Assembly (NCBI GenBank): GCA_019638845.1
Contig: JAHBSZ010000001.1
Location: forward strand, 434,001 to 498,000
DNA: 64,000 nt
DNA from: Salinibacterium sp.
GTDB taxonomy: Bacteria > Actinomycetota > Actinomycetes > Actinomycetales > Microbacteriaceae
Direction: 5' to 3'
The notes below the pieces were generated by a model. The model had not been told where the DNA came from. It ran no database searches and saw only the letters and a list, made by a program, of their open reading frames with translations. Of this stretch, positions 18,275 to 29,386 are shown piece after piece (the stretch's first letter is position 1; every line of letters begins with the position of its first letter). Made by a program: the position numbers and the translations under genes.

Positions 18275-18319
18275 TGAAATTATCTGACTGTCACTTCAGT
18301 GACTGGGTTATAAGCCCAA

Positions 18320-20128
18320 TCAACCTGCAGTGACGGGCGTCCAATCCCAGATGTTCCAGAAGATGGTCGGCGAGAGCGGTCCAGGAGAGATCCCAGAGAT
18401 GGCGTTCTGGTCGAATGCCGTTACTGCCGGGAACTGGAAGATCGTCACACCGTAGAAGTCATCCCACAGCAGCTTGTCGATCTTCTTCTCGATCTCGATC
18501 TGCTTTGCGGGGTCGAACTCCTTGCCCAACTGATCCGTCAGCTTGTCCATTTCGGGGTTGCTGTAGAAGTTGAGGTTGTTGATGCCCTTCGAGTTGTACG
18601 TGGGGGGCGGGCCGTTGGTCACACCAAGGCTCGTCGACTGCCATCCGAAGAGGGATGCGTCGTACGCGCCAGGAGTACCGAGCAGGCCACCCCACGAGGG
18701 GCTGGAGCAGTCAGTGACGTTGAAGCCAGCCTGCGCAGCCGACTGCTGGATCAGCAGGAACTCGTTCGCGCGACGAGGGTTCGTCGACGAGAAGAGCATG
18801 CAGACCTCAGGGTTGGGGTTGTTCGCCTGGGCGAGCAGAGCCTTGGCGCCTTCGATGTCAACATCCTTGTACGCTGCGGAGCCGTTGTTGGCGACCGAGT
18901 CGTCGTAGCCCTCGGCACCCGGCAGGAAGACCTGCGAGTTGCGGACTTCGGCGTCGGCTTGAAGCGGCTTGATCAGCTTGTCGACGATCTCCTGGCGCGG
19001 GATGACCTTCATGAAGGCCTCACGAACCAGCGGGTCGTTGAAGTTGCCGCTCTTGGACTGGTCGAACTGGAGGTCGATGTGCTCGTAGGTGCCCTCATAG
19101 CCACCGATAACCGTGACGTCGAGTGCTGCGAGCGCGTCGGCCACGTCGGCTGTCGCCTGAGGCGAGATGACCTGAACTTCACCGTTCTGCAGGGCCTGAA
19201 CGGCGGCCAGCGGGTCGGTGATGAATCGAACGGTGATCTCCTGCACCTTGGGCTGGTTGGCCCCGGTGTAGTTGGTGTTCGCCGTGAGGGTCACGTACTG
19301 GTCAGCGACGAAGTCGGTGATCGTGTACGGGCCGTCGCCGACAACCAGGCTGGTGTCAGACGGCATCTCGGTGAAGTTGAACCCGGAGTTCCAGAAGCTC
19401 GAGATCGCGGCCATCGACGTCTTGTCGTTGTCCTTGATCGCGGTGATCAGGGCGTCCTTTGCCTTCTGCGGGTCATCGATACCCAGAGCGTGCATCGCGA
19501 CGACGTGAGCCGGCAGGCCCGCGCTCGTGAACGCGAGCTCCCAGTCGACGAACGGGGAGTCGTAGGTCAGCGTGATCGACTTCTTGTCGTCGCTGATTTC
19601 AGGCAGCTTGCTGACGAGACCGAGGCCCGTTGTCGGGTCGGCGCCGGAGTCGAAGAAGACGACGTCCTTCGGGAAGCTGTCAGTGAACTCGCCCGTGTCG
19701 GGGTCGGTGAACTCGCTCGAGTCGAAGTTGGGCGTGTTCTCCGCGCCCGACAGGGAAACCCAGTTGAGGAGGAGGTCGGCCGCGTCGACTGCGGTTCCAT
19801 CAGACCACTTCACGCCATCGGCGATCGTGTACTTGACCACCAACGGGTCGTCGGAGATCTTCTCGTAGGTACCGAACGACGTGTCCTTCACCCACGAGGG
19901 GGTGTTGTCGTAGTAGCCGAAGCCACTGTTCGTCGAGTAGATGATGTTGGCGTTCGCCGTCGCGTTACCGAACGAAGTGTTCTGGTTGTACGAGTAGAAC
20001 GGCTGGTTCCACGCCACCGACAGCGATGAACCCTCGACGATCTCCGACTGCGGTGCTGCGCAGCCAGAGAGGACGAGAGCACTGACGGCGACCGTTGCGG
20101 CTACTGCCGCAAATCGTCTGATTCTCAA
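18320..20128 (-). CDS. ABC transporter substrate-binding lipoprotein, peptide family (SBP_bac_5), first copy
   Basis: 602 residues with lipobox VLSGC (Cys23). The start is TTG at 20128, justified by an excellent AGGAGG five bases upstream and by the signal peptide (MRIRRFAAVAATVAVSALVL). Family-5 features include SVAWNQPFYSYNQNTSFG, KYTIADGVKWSDGTAVDAAD and the C-terminal PTIFWNIWDWTPVTAG. It is first in the operon binding protein - DppB - DppC and a clear paralogue of 11418-13220. Extracytoplasmic, lipid-anchored; the likely cargo is an oligopeptide, but the specificity cannot be read from sequence. Confidence 0.95.
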   Translation of the reverse strand: MRIRRFAAVAATVAVSALVLSGCAAPQSEIVEGSSLSVAWNQPFYSYNQNTSFGNATANANIIYSTNSGFGYYDNTPSWVKDTSFGTYEKISDDPLVVKYTIADGVKWSDGTAVDAADLLLNWVSLSGAENTPNFDSSEFTDPDTGEFTDSFPKDVVFFDSGADPTTGLGLVSKLPEISDDKKSITLTYDSPFVDWELAFTSAGLPAHVVAMHALGIDDPQKAKDALITAIKDNDKTSMAAISSFWNSGFNFTEMPSDTSLVVGDGPYTITDFVADQYVTLTANTNYTGANQPKVQEITVRFITDPLAAVQALQNGEVQVISPQATADVADALAALDVTVIGGYEGTYEHIDLQFDQSKSGNFNDPLVREAFMKVIPRQEIVDKLIKPLQADAEVRNSQVFLPGAEGYDDSVANNGSAAYKDVDIEGAKALLAQANNPNPEVCMLFSSTNPRRANEFLLIQQSAAQAGFNVTDCSSPSWGGLLGTPGAYDASLFGWQSTSLGVTNGPPPTYNSKGINNLNFYSNPEMDKLTDQLGKEFDPAKQIEIEKKIDKLLWDDFYGVTIFQFPAVTAFDQNAISGISPGPLSPTIFWNIWDWTPVTAG

Positions 20129-20156
20129 TTTTCCTCCTGTGCAAGATTCGCTCGGC

Positions 20157-20176
20157 GCAGCGATTTCTAGCGCTGC
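20157..20176. other. Inverted repeat in the 5' leader of the transporter operon
   Basis: GCAGCG (20157-20162) and CGCTGC (20171-20176) are exact complements with an eight-base centre. It lies 29 bases upstream of the TTG start, in the probable mRNA leader or promoter. It could be a hairpin or an operator. Confidence 0.4.
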
Positions 20177-20239
20177 ACCTTGCTTGATGATTCACACCCT
20201 AAGTGGGGGGTTCTCCCCTCGCAAAACACTAGGCCGAAA

Positions 20240-20257
20240 CGTTACCGAGCGGTAACG
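20240..20257. promoter_or_regulatory. Operator-like palindrome in the divergent transporter/DCC intergenic region
   Basis: CGTTACC-GAGC-GGTAACG is a perfect 7+7 palindrome with a four-base centre, a size and symmetry typical of dimeric repressors such as TetR-type proteins. It is 112 bases upstream of the transporter operon and 125 bases upstream of the DCC gene in a 253-base intergenic region that otherwise holds only the leader hairpin and a -10 element. No regulator gene is adjacent, so the protein is unknown. Confidence 0.5.
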
Positions 20258-20369
20258 CGAACATTAATTACTTGCGCGCTGCGAAGCAATCCTGCGTTCC
20301 GCAGCGACGAAATGCACCATTCTTGCGTTTTGTGCCATGCAATGCTGGGAACTGGCGCAATGGAACACG

Positions 20370-20375
20370 TACGAT
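20370..20375 (+). promoter_or_regulatory. Putative -10 element of the DCC gene (leaderless)
   Basis: TACGAT ends six bases before GTG 20382, with no ribosome-binding site; this is the main argument for that start over the in-frame ATG at 20337. Confidence 0.45.
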
Positions 20376-20381
20376 GAATGT

Positions 20382-20771
20382 GTGCCCGCGTTATCCCTAC
20401 TCATCTTTGACGGTGACTGCGCGTTTTGCACGACCTGGGTGAATCGTCTTGAGAAAATCCTGCCCGTGTTCCCGGAGACCTCCCCGTGGCAGTGGCTCAA
20501 CCTCGACGAGTTCGGCCTGACGAAGGACGATGTGACGCGTTACGCGTGGGTAGTGACATCCGGCCATCAGTTCGCTGGGCACCTTGCCTTCTCGGCCTTG
20601 CTGCGAATGCAACGCGGCTTCGGATGGCGATTCCTGGGCAACCTCATTGCCACCCCACCCGTGTCGTGGCTCGCGGCAATCGCATACCACTTCGTCGCGA
20701 AGTACCGTCACAAGCTTCCGGGCGGCACTCCCGCCTGCGCAATGCCAGCAGCGGGTACTTCCCATCGCTGA
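20382..20771 (+). CDS. DCC-family (DUF393) thiol-disulfide oxidoreductase-like protein
   Basis: 129 residues from GTG 20382. The N-terminus VPALSLLIFDGDCAFC holds the DGDCxxC signature (DxxCxxC) that names the DCC family, predicted thioredoxin-fold proteins. The C-terminal half contains a hydrophobic segment (PPVSWLAAIAYHFVAKYRHKL) usual in the family. It is followed after one base by a CPBP protease gene, so the two are probably coexpressed. The in-frame ATG 20337 would add 15 residues with no family resemblance. The redox role is inferred from the motif. Confidence 0.88.
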   Translation: MPALSLLIFDGDCAFCTTWVNRLEKILPVFPETSPWQWLNLDEFGLTKDDVTRYAWVVTSGHQFAGHLAFSALLRMQRGFGWRFLGNLIATPPVSWLAAIAYHFVAKYRHKLPGGTPACAMPAAGTSHR

Positions 20772-20772
20772 G

Positions 20773-21536
20773 TTGTCGCTCCCGGGTCGCCACTCCCGCC
20801 GACGGCTCGTCGCCGAGATCCTGATCGTTCTCGGACTGTCGCTCGGGGCATCCGCTGCCTATTCGGTGGTGTCCATCACCAACCGGCTGACTCGACCGGT
20901 GGCGATCTCGCAGCAGACTGCGACGCTCAACTCGTCACTCAGCGACCGCCCGACCTTCGACCTGATCTATCAACTCATGTCGATCTTCTTCGACCTGGTG
21001 CCCGTCGCTCTGGTGGGCTTTCTGCTCTGGCAGGTGGCGCGCCCGCATCTCTCCCGCCTCGGGATCGATCTCACCCGACCGGGTCGGGATGCCCTGACCG
21101 GGGTTGGGCTAGCGCTCGCTATCGGCATCCCCGGCATCGGGGTATACCTCGCGGGGCGCGCGCTAGGTCTCTCGGTCAACGTCGTCCCCACGGCACTGGA
21201 CGCCTATTGGTGGACGGTGCCCGTGCTTCTGCTGTCGGCGCTGCGCGCCGGGGTCACGGAAGAAGTCATCGTCATCGGCTATCTGTTCGCCCGGTTGCGC
21301 GATCTGGGGTGGGGCAGGTGGCAGATTATCGTGGCCACCGCGGCCCTTCGTGGGACGTACCACCTGTACCAAGGCTTCCCAGCGTTCGTGGGCAACTTCG
21401 CGATGGGTTTGCTGTTCGGCTGGTTGTACACCAAGTTCGGCCGGGTGCTGCCGCTCGTGATCGCCCACACGATCATCGACGCGGCGGTGTTCGTGGGGTA
21501 TCCGTGGGCGGCAGCAACCTTCCCTGGCCTGTTCAG

Positions 21537-21540
<4 letters not shown>
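20773..21540 (+). CDS. CPBP-family intramembrane metalloprotease
   Basis: About 255 residues if TTG 20773 is used; the open frame continues upstream but overlaps the DCC gene, and no ATG or GTG fits well, so the start is uncertain. Eight or so hydrophobic segments. The active-site region begins with [20 protein letters not shown] (the EE of the family), then the first His in [11 protein letters not shown] and the second in [12 protein letters not shown]. The family includes CAAX-prenyl endopeptidase relatives of unknown substrate in bacteria. The stop overlaps that of convergent gcvP by four bases. Confidence 0.87.
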
Positions 21541-24427
<2,887 letters not shown>

Positions 24428-24428
<1 letters not shown>

Positions 24429-24799
24429 TAGGCCCCCGTCAGTGCGGTGTACTCGTCGAAGCTCAACAGGGAGGGAAGCTCCGTGAACTCGACCTTGATA
24501 AGCCAGCCCTCACCGAAGGGATCGCTGTTGACCAGCTCTGGACTCGACGCCGCTGCATCATTGGCCTCGATGACCGTTCCGTTGATCGGAGCAAAGAGCT
24601 CACCGACGGACTTGGTGGATTCGATCTCGCCGACGACGGTGCCCTCGGCCACCGTCGAACCCACCTTGGGAAGATCGATGTAGACGATGTCGCCCAACTT
24701 CTCGGCGGCGTAGGCGGTGATGCCCACGGTCGCGGTAGAGCCCTCGATGAGCACCCACTCGTGCTCGGAGGTGTACTGGAGCTGTTCCTTGGTTGCCAT
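24428..24799 (-). CDS. gcvH: Glycine cleavage system H protein
   Basis: 123 residues from ATG 24799 ([16 protein letters not shown]); the longer open frame to 24982 is gcvT in another frame. The lipoylated lysine is K63 in [15 protein letters not shown]. It shuttles the aminomethyl intermediate between P and T proteins. It starts five bases after the gcvT stop. Confidence 0.97.
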
Positions 24800-24803
24800 G
24801 CGC

Positions 24804-25907
24804 TCAGGCCTCTCGCTTGTAGAACGGTAATGAAACAACGGATGCCGCAACGCGCGACCCCCGCACATCGATGTCGAGCTGCGTTCCGGGTGCGCTGGCA
24901 CCCGAGTCCACGTAGGCCATCGCGATCGGATAGCCCAGGGTCGGGGAGAGCGCACCGCTCGTGATTTCTCCGACCTCAGCATCCCCCTGCATCACGGGGT
25001 AGCCCGCTCGCCCCGCGCGCTTACCTTCGGAGATGAGACCGACGAGAACCCGCGCGTCAGGGGCAGGCCCAGCCTCGATGCCGGACTTGCCGACAAAGTC
25101 TTTCGTGAGATTGACCACCCGACCAAGACCCGCCTGAACCGGCAGGGTGTTGAGGCCGAGCTCGTGACCGTAGAGCGGCATCCCCGCTTCTAGGCGCAGG
25201 GTGTCTCGGCTCGCCAGCCCGGCGGGGACGAGTCCGTGTGGCGCCCCGGCGGCAGCAAGCGCGCGCCACAGTGGCTCGGCATGGGCCACCGAGACGTATA
25301 GCTCGTAGCCGTCCTCTCCCGTGTAGCCGGTACGGGCCACGAGGATCGTCTCGTCCGCGAATGTGCCGCTGGTGCATGCGTAGTACTTGAGGGTTGCCAT
25401 CTCCGGCACCGACAGCGTCGCCTCGACTATCGCTCGAGACGCCGGACCTTGTACCGCGATGAGCACGAGCTCGTCGGTGAGATCGTCAAGCTTGACGTCG
25501 AAACCCGCGCTTCGATCCTGAAGGGCCTTGACGACGACGGCGCGGTTTCCGGCGTTCGCGACCACGAGGTATTCGTCCTGCCGATCGTGATACACGATCA
25601 GATCGTCGAGGATTCCGCCATCGGCCACGAGGATGAGCGAGTACTTTGCGCGCCCGAGGGGAACTGCTGAGATGAGACCGGCGAGCGCGCGGTCGAGGAA
25701 GGCCGCGGCATCCGTGCCGGTCACACGGATCTCGGCCATATGCGAAATATCGAAGATGCCGGCTGCGGTGCGCACCGCGTGATGCTCGGCCAGATCCGAG
25801 CTATAGCGAACGGGCATCAGCCAGCCGGCGAAGTCGGTGAAGCTCGCCCCCAACGACTCGTGCACGGCGTGCAGAGGCGAGTGTCGAGGGTCGGTTACGT
25901 CGGTCAC
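24804..25907 (-). CDS. gcvT: Aminomethyltransferase, glycine cleavage T protein
   Basis: 367 residues. It transfers the one-carbon unit to tetrahydrofolate and releases ammonia. Visible are the N-terminal [60 protein letters not shown] and the C-terminal barrel domain. GTG 25907 has AGGAGAA six bases upstream. It is the first gene after the glycine riboswitch. Confidence 0.97.
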   Translation of the reverse strand: MTDVTDPRHSPLHAVHESLGASFTDFAGWLMPVRYSSDLAEHHAVRTAAGIFDISHMAEIRVTGTDAAAFLDRALAGLISAVPLGRAKYSLILVADGGILDDLIVYHDRQDEYLVVANAGNRAVVVKALQDRSAGFDVKLDDLTDELVLIAVQGPASRAIVEATLSVPEMATLKYYACTSGTFADETILVARTGYTGEDGYELYVSVAHAEPLWRALAAAGAPHGLVPAGLASRDTLRLEAGMPLYGHELGLNTLPVQAGLGRVVNLTKDFVGKSGIEAGPAPDARVLVGLISEGKRAGRAGYPVMQGDAEVGEITSGALSPTLGYPIAMAYVDSGASAPGTQLDIDVRGSRVAASVVSLPFYKREA

Positions 25908-25934
25908 GGAGTTCTCCTAGCGCGCGGCTGCGAA

Positions 25935-26140
25935 TGGAACTCCCCCTCTGTAACCGGGCCTGAGAGCTTCATGCGCCTGCGTCTGTTGAACACAGCGAGC
26001 ACTTTCACCGTCGGCGGGAGACTTAACTCCTCTTTCCAGAGTGGCCAGTTCGATGCGGTACGTAGACCTGAGAGATTGGCGGGGAGGCTTGCTCCTTCGG
26101 TGTCGAACTTGTTTCGTCCGACTCTCCCGCATCGTGTTGC
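25935..26140 (-). ncRNA. Tandem glycine riboswitch controlling gcvTHP
   Basis: On the minus strand the leader shows two copies of the glycine aptamer pattern. The first, about 26055-26135, begins GCGGGAGAGTC and has ACCGAAGGAGCAA, then CAATCTCTCAGGT. The second, about 25937-26050, has GCCGACGGTGAAAGTGCTC, then GAAGCTCTCAGGCCC and closes with ACAGAGGGGGAGTTCC. Each pairs GGAGAG- or AGAGG-type strands with its conserved CTCTCAGG. It ends about 28 bases before the gcvT GTG, close enough to act on translation as well as transcription. This is a standard ON-switch architecture for gcv operons; the boundaries are approximate. Confidence 0.93.
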
Positions 26141-26197
26141 GGCCCGATGTTCTGTTGTGAGGGAAAGACTACCAAGGTAGCGCCCCCCTCCTCACCA

Positions 26198-26764
26198 TCA
26201 GTCGGTCAGACCGAGCCCGTAGCTGACTCCGGCGGCGAGCGCGGCAGCGAGGAGAAGAAACGCCACGGCGAGGGCGCCAACGGATAGACCAGTGTTGAGG
26301 CGCCCACCACCCTTGCGGTATCCGATGGTTCCGAAGATAAAGGCGAGACACCACGCCGCTCCCGCGAAGAACAGACCCGCGGTTCCGTACATGTACCGGC
26401 CACGCTGGCCCGCAGCGAGCAACCCGATGTCATCGAGCCCGCCCGCGAAAAGCCAGGTCGCGAAAGCCACCACGGACAGCGCCGCCGCCACGATCGTCAG
26501 AACGACGACTCGGTCGACCGGTTCCGCACGAAGGCGATGCCGATGGACGAGCGCACGCACAAGCAAGATCACGCCGGCCACGAGAAGATCGACGGTGATC
26601 CCGAACGAGTAGACCTGCTCGACGGGAGCATTGATGGGAAACCCGAAGGCAGAAATGCCATTGATGACGGCCGCTACGAGCAGCGACACGGCGATCGCAA
26701 AGGTGAGCGGGATGACCGCGGTTGTCGGTTTCGGCACTGCAGGTGCTGGCGTGGGATCGGTCAT
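26198..26764 (-). CDS. Integral membrane protein of unknown function
   Basis: 188 residues from ATG 26764 (MTDPTPAPAVPKP); an in-frame GTG at 26791 would add nine residues. A short Pro-rich cytoplasmic N-terminus is followed by about five or six hydrophobic segments separated by short charged loops (VRALVHRHRLRAEPVDR; GYRKGGGRLNTG). It follows the GAF-ANTAR gene on the same strand after a short gap, so the two may be cotranscribed. No family is recognised. Confidence 0.8.
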   Translation of the reverse strand: MTDPTPAPAVPKPTTAVIPLTFAIAVSLLVAAVINGISAFGFPINAPVEQVYSFGITVDLLVAGVILLVRALVHRHRLRAEPVDRVVVLTIVAAALSVVAFATWLFAGGLDDIGLLAAGQRGRYMYGTAGLFFAGAAWCLAFIFGTIGYRKGGGRLNTGLSVGALAVAFLLLAAALAAGVSYGLGLTD

Positions 26765-26803
26765 TTCTCCATGATGCCGTCTTTCGGTCACTCAGCGGGA
26801 GAA

Positions 26804-27517
26804 CTACAGCTCCACCCGTCGCTCGACCACGTCCAGTGCCACATCGTTGAGCTTGAGTCCATTGCGCCGGGCGTGCGACCGAAGCAGGACGAAAGCGTCC
26901 TCGACGGTGATGCCGTGCTGGTGAGCGAGCAGTCCCTTGGCTTGTTCGATACGCACGCGACTGTCGAGGGCGGTCGTCAGCTGGTTGTTGAGGGTCGCGT
27001 GCTTGTCGATCGTGCGGTCCTGCACGATGCCGATCGTGGCCACGTCGGCCATTGCCTGTGCCAGCACCGCGTCCTGATCGGAAAGTGGGCCGCGTTTCTC
27101 GGAGAAGAGATTGAGCGTGCCGAGAACCGCGTCCCGAAGTCGGAGCGGCATCGAGTGCATTGCCCTGAACCCTTTCGAACCAGCGAGGTCAGCGAACTCC
27201 GGCCAACGGTCCCGTGCCGCCTCGATGTCGTCAACATCGACATTCAGCCCGGAGGTGAAGGCGTCGCAACATGGACCGGAGCGCGTCGAAAGTTGCATGG
27301 CCTCAATATCGGTCACCCGCTTGCCCGTCGTTGCGACGACGTGCAATTCCCCCGCCTCGTCGGTGAGGACGATACCGGCTTCGACGACCGCGGTCAGATC
27401 GGTGCTGTGCTCGACAAGCAACTGCATCCGATCGGCGACCCCGCGACCGGGCGCAAGGGTGTCGGCTAGCGCCACGAAAGCGGCCGCCAGTTTGCCCTCC
27501 CGATCATCGCGAGTCAC
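26804..27517 (-). CDS. GAF and ANTAR domain regulatory protein
   Basis: 237 residues. The N-terminal two thirds is a GAF domain (ADRMQLLVEHSTDLTAVVEA; VGLTDEAG-like strand as IVLTDEAGELHVVA; GTLNLFSEKRGPL). The C-terminal about 60 residues are an ANTAR RNA-binding domain: RVRIEQAKGLLAHQHGITVE and DAFVLLRSHARRNGLKLNDV. ANTAR proteins bind paired hexaloop hairpins in mRNA leaders and antiterminate; such GAF-ANTAR proteins are common in Actinobacteria. The ligand and RNA target are unknown. GTG 27517 is preceded by TATTCT with a six-base gap, so it is likely leaderless. Confidence 0.92.
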   Translation of the reverse strand: MTRDDREGKLAAAFVALADTLAPGRGVADRMQLLVEHSTDLTAVVEAGIVLTDEAGELHVVATTGKRVTDIEAMQLSTRSGPCCDAFTSGLNVDVDDIEAARDRWPEFADLAGSKGFRAMHSMPLRLRDAVLGTLNLFSEKRGPLSDQDAVLAQAMADVATIGIVQDRTIDKHATLNNQLTTALDSRVRIEQAKGLLAHQHGITVEDAFVLLRSHARRNGLKLNDVALDVVERRVEL

Positions 27518-27523
27518 TCCGCC

Positions 27524-27529
27524 AGAATA
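27524..27529 (-). promoter_or_regulatory. Putative -10 element of the GAF-ANTAR gene (leaderless)
   Basis: Minus-strand TATTCT, close to the TATAAT consensus, ends six bases before GTG 27517. Confidence 0.5.
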
Positions 27530-27580
27530 CCCCGGTATAACGCGACGGAAGGGGCACGGTCTTGTACCCCGGGCATCCGA

Positions 27581-28297
27581 TCACTTCGTCGCAGTGCCGT
27601 AGCTCACATAGTGCCACGACCGCGGCACGACCGCGTTCAACACCTTCTCGTCGACTGCCGCTAGTCCGGTGCGGTGTGTCTCGCGTAGCCCAAACATCGA
27701 CAGGACACCGGTAGTACGGATCTCATGGGTTGCGTACACGGCGAGCTGCGGCTCGAGTTCTTTGACGGTCACGTAGCGCCAGGAAGTGCCCCGCAGTCTG
27801 TAGGCAATGGCTCGAGCTAAGCGGTGGAAAATCGTGCCCCGCACGTTCTCGGCGAACAGCAGGCGCCCCCCGGGTTTGAGTGCGCGGTGCACTCCGGCCA
27901 TCGCGCGATCTTGGTCCGCCTTGGCACCCACTCCGCCGATCACCGACTTGAAGACGACCAGATCGAATTCGTTCTCGAACGGGATGTGGGTGGCGTCGAC
28001 ATCCAGATAACTGATAGTGCCGGATACCCCGTACCGCATGTGCAACGGCGATGCCTGAGCCTCGGTTGCCTGCCAGTTTGTACAGAGCACGTCATGACCC
28101 TGCAGCGCGAGCCACAGTGAGGGACCACCCGGGCCGGCACCGATCTCGAGGCAGCGCAACGTCGTTCCCGGAGCATCCGCGGCCAGCACGTCCTGCCAGA
28201 ACACCACGGCCTTCGACCAAGTGCGGACATCCCAGCTGACCACATCGCGCATGAGCAGAGAATCACGTTCTAGCGTGCGGTGATCGGCGACGCTCAT
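27581..28297 (-). CDS. Class I SAM-dependent methyltransferase
   Basis: 238 residues. The SAM-binding motif I is CLEIGAGPGGPSLWLALQG; motif II/post-I is DVDATHIPFENEFDLVVFKS and a later motif is ALKPGGRLLFAENVRG. A Trp/Tyr/Arg-rich C-terminal part may recognise the substrate, which cannot be predicted. ATG 28297 is preceded by TAGCCT with a six-base gap and no Shine-Dalgarno. It is divergent from the membrane protein gene 28375-29274. It stands alone, with no biosynthetic partner near. Confidence 0.88.
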   Translation of the reverse strand: MSVADHRTLERDSLLMRDVVSWDVRTWSKAVVFWQDVLAADAPGTTLRCLEIGAGPGGPSLWLALQGHDVLCTNWQATEAQASPLHMRYGVSGTISYLDVDATHIPFENEFDLVVFKSVIGGVGAKADQDRAMAGVHRALKPGGRLLFAENVRGTIFHRLARAIAYRLRGTSWRYVTVKELEPQLAVYATHEIRTTGVLSMFGLRETHRTGLAAVDEKVLNAVVPRSWHYVSYGTATK

Positions 28298-28303
28298 GAC
28301 ATC

Positions 28304-28309
28304 AGGCTA
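28304..28309 (-). promoter_or_regulatory. Putative -10 element of the methyltransferase gene (leaderless)
   Basis: Minus-strand TAGCCT ends six bases before ATG 28297. Confidence 0.4.
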
Positions 28310-28374
28310 ACCGAACCGCCAGTTGCCCACCTCCAGTAAGCTCGGGGCGAACTTGCATCCGAGGAGGGCAACAC

Positions 28375-29274
28375 ATGGCCGAAGGTACCGCGAAGAGCGG
28401 CAAGAAAGTCGTCAAGGTCGAGAAAGCAGAGCCGAGCCAAAAGGCCAAGGATCTGGCTAATGAGGCAGTCAAGAACAACACGGACGGCGTGTGGAAGCCC
28501 ACCGCCGAAAACAAGAGCAAAGCGACGATGTTCCGCGTCATCGCGATCATCTTCTGGGTTGTCGCCATCGCAGCGGAGGCGGTGGCCATCTTCTGGCTGC
28601 TGAAGCAGTCCAACGCAAGCTGGTTCCTCTGGGCCCTCATCGGCGCGATCGTGCTCATCGGCATCCTCGCCGTGGTCGGCTCACAGTTCTGGAAGAAGGC
28701 CAATCAGCTCGATCCGGCCAAGAAGTCGGAGCCGGTGCGCTTCTTCATCCAGAACCAGCTCGGCGTCATTATTGCGATCATTGCCTTCCTGCCGCTGATC
28801 ATCATGATCTTCCTGAACAAGGACATGGACGGCAAGCAGAAGGGCATCGCGGGTGGCATCGCCATCGTCGTGCTCATCGCCGCGGGTCTACTGAGCGCAG
28901 AATTCAACCCCAACTCGGTCGAGGGCGAGACAGCTCAGCAGGTTGCCAACGAGGGCCAGATCGGCGACTATTCCACGATCGTCACCGAACTCACGGGTTC
29001 CGACTTCGTCACCTGGACCAAGTCCGGCAACGTCTACCACCTCTGCACCGATGCCTCCGCGGTCAACCTGACCTCAGCCGACAACCAGATCTACTCCGGC
29101 GACGTGGCGACCGCGCACACCGCGGGGAAGGCCGGCCTGACGCTCGAGATCACCAAGGAACTACAGGAGTGCGGTTTCGCGGCTCCCGCGAACGTTGACG
29201 AGATCATTCAGCAGGTTCGTGATCTCCGCGACGCGGCGCCGACTCAGGCGCCTGCAGACTCCACAGAGGGGTAG
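28375..29274 (+). CDS. Lysine-rich membrane protein of unknown function
   Basis: 299 residues. ATG 28375 follows GAGGAGG at 7 bases. The first 50 residues are strongly basic (GKKVVKVEKAEPSQKAKDLA), then two hydrophobic hairpins (about 53-110 and 128-185), then an extracytoplasmic C-terminal domain of about 110 residues beginning EFNPNSVEGETAQQ. That domain has two Cys residues (HLCTDAS; LQECGFA) that could form a disulphide. Codon use is like the neighbours. No known family is recognised; it resembles actinobacterial proteins annotated only as membrane protein. Confidence 0.85.
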   Translation: MAEGTAKSGKKVVKVEKAEPSQKAKDLANEAVKNNTDGVWKPTAENKSKATMFRVIAIIFWVVAIAAEAVAIFWLLKQSNASWFLWALIGAIVLIGILAVVGSQFWKKANQLDPAKKSEPVRFFIQNQLGVIIAIIAFLPLIIMIFLNKDMDGKQKGIAGGIAIVVLIAAGLLSAEFNPNSVEGETAQQVANEGQIGDYSTIVTELTGSDFVTWTKSGNVYHLCTDASAVNLTSADNQIYSGDVATAHTAGKAGLTLEITKELQECGFAAPANVDEIIQQVRDLRDAAPTQAPADSTEG

Positions 29275-29373
29275 CGCTTCCGCACCCTGCCTGGATGGCC
29301 TCGCCCTGCTGAGTTCTCATGCATGCGGGGCCATTCTTGCGCCTGGACTTCCTCCGTCTAGCGCCTCTACGTC

Positions 29374-29379
29374 TAAGGT
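29374..29379 (+). promoter_or_regulatory. Putative -10 element of the DoxX-like/DUF998 pair (leaderless)
   Basis: TAAGGT ends seven bases before GTG 29387; no ribosome-binding site lies between. Confidence 0.4.
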
Positions 29380-29386
29380 CAGCACT

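Noticed and set aside
18959-20029. 356-codon plus-strand frame opposite the first binding protein
   Set aside because: Antisense artefact of codon bias; no ribosome-binding site or domain.
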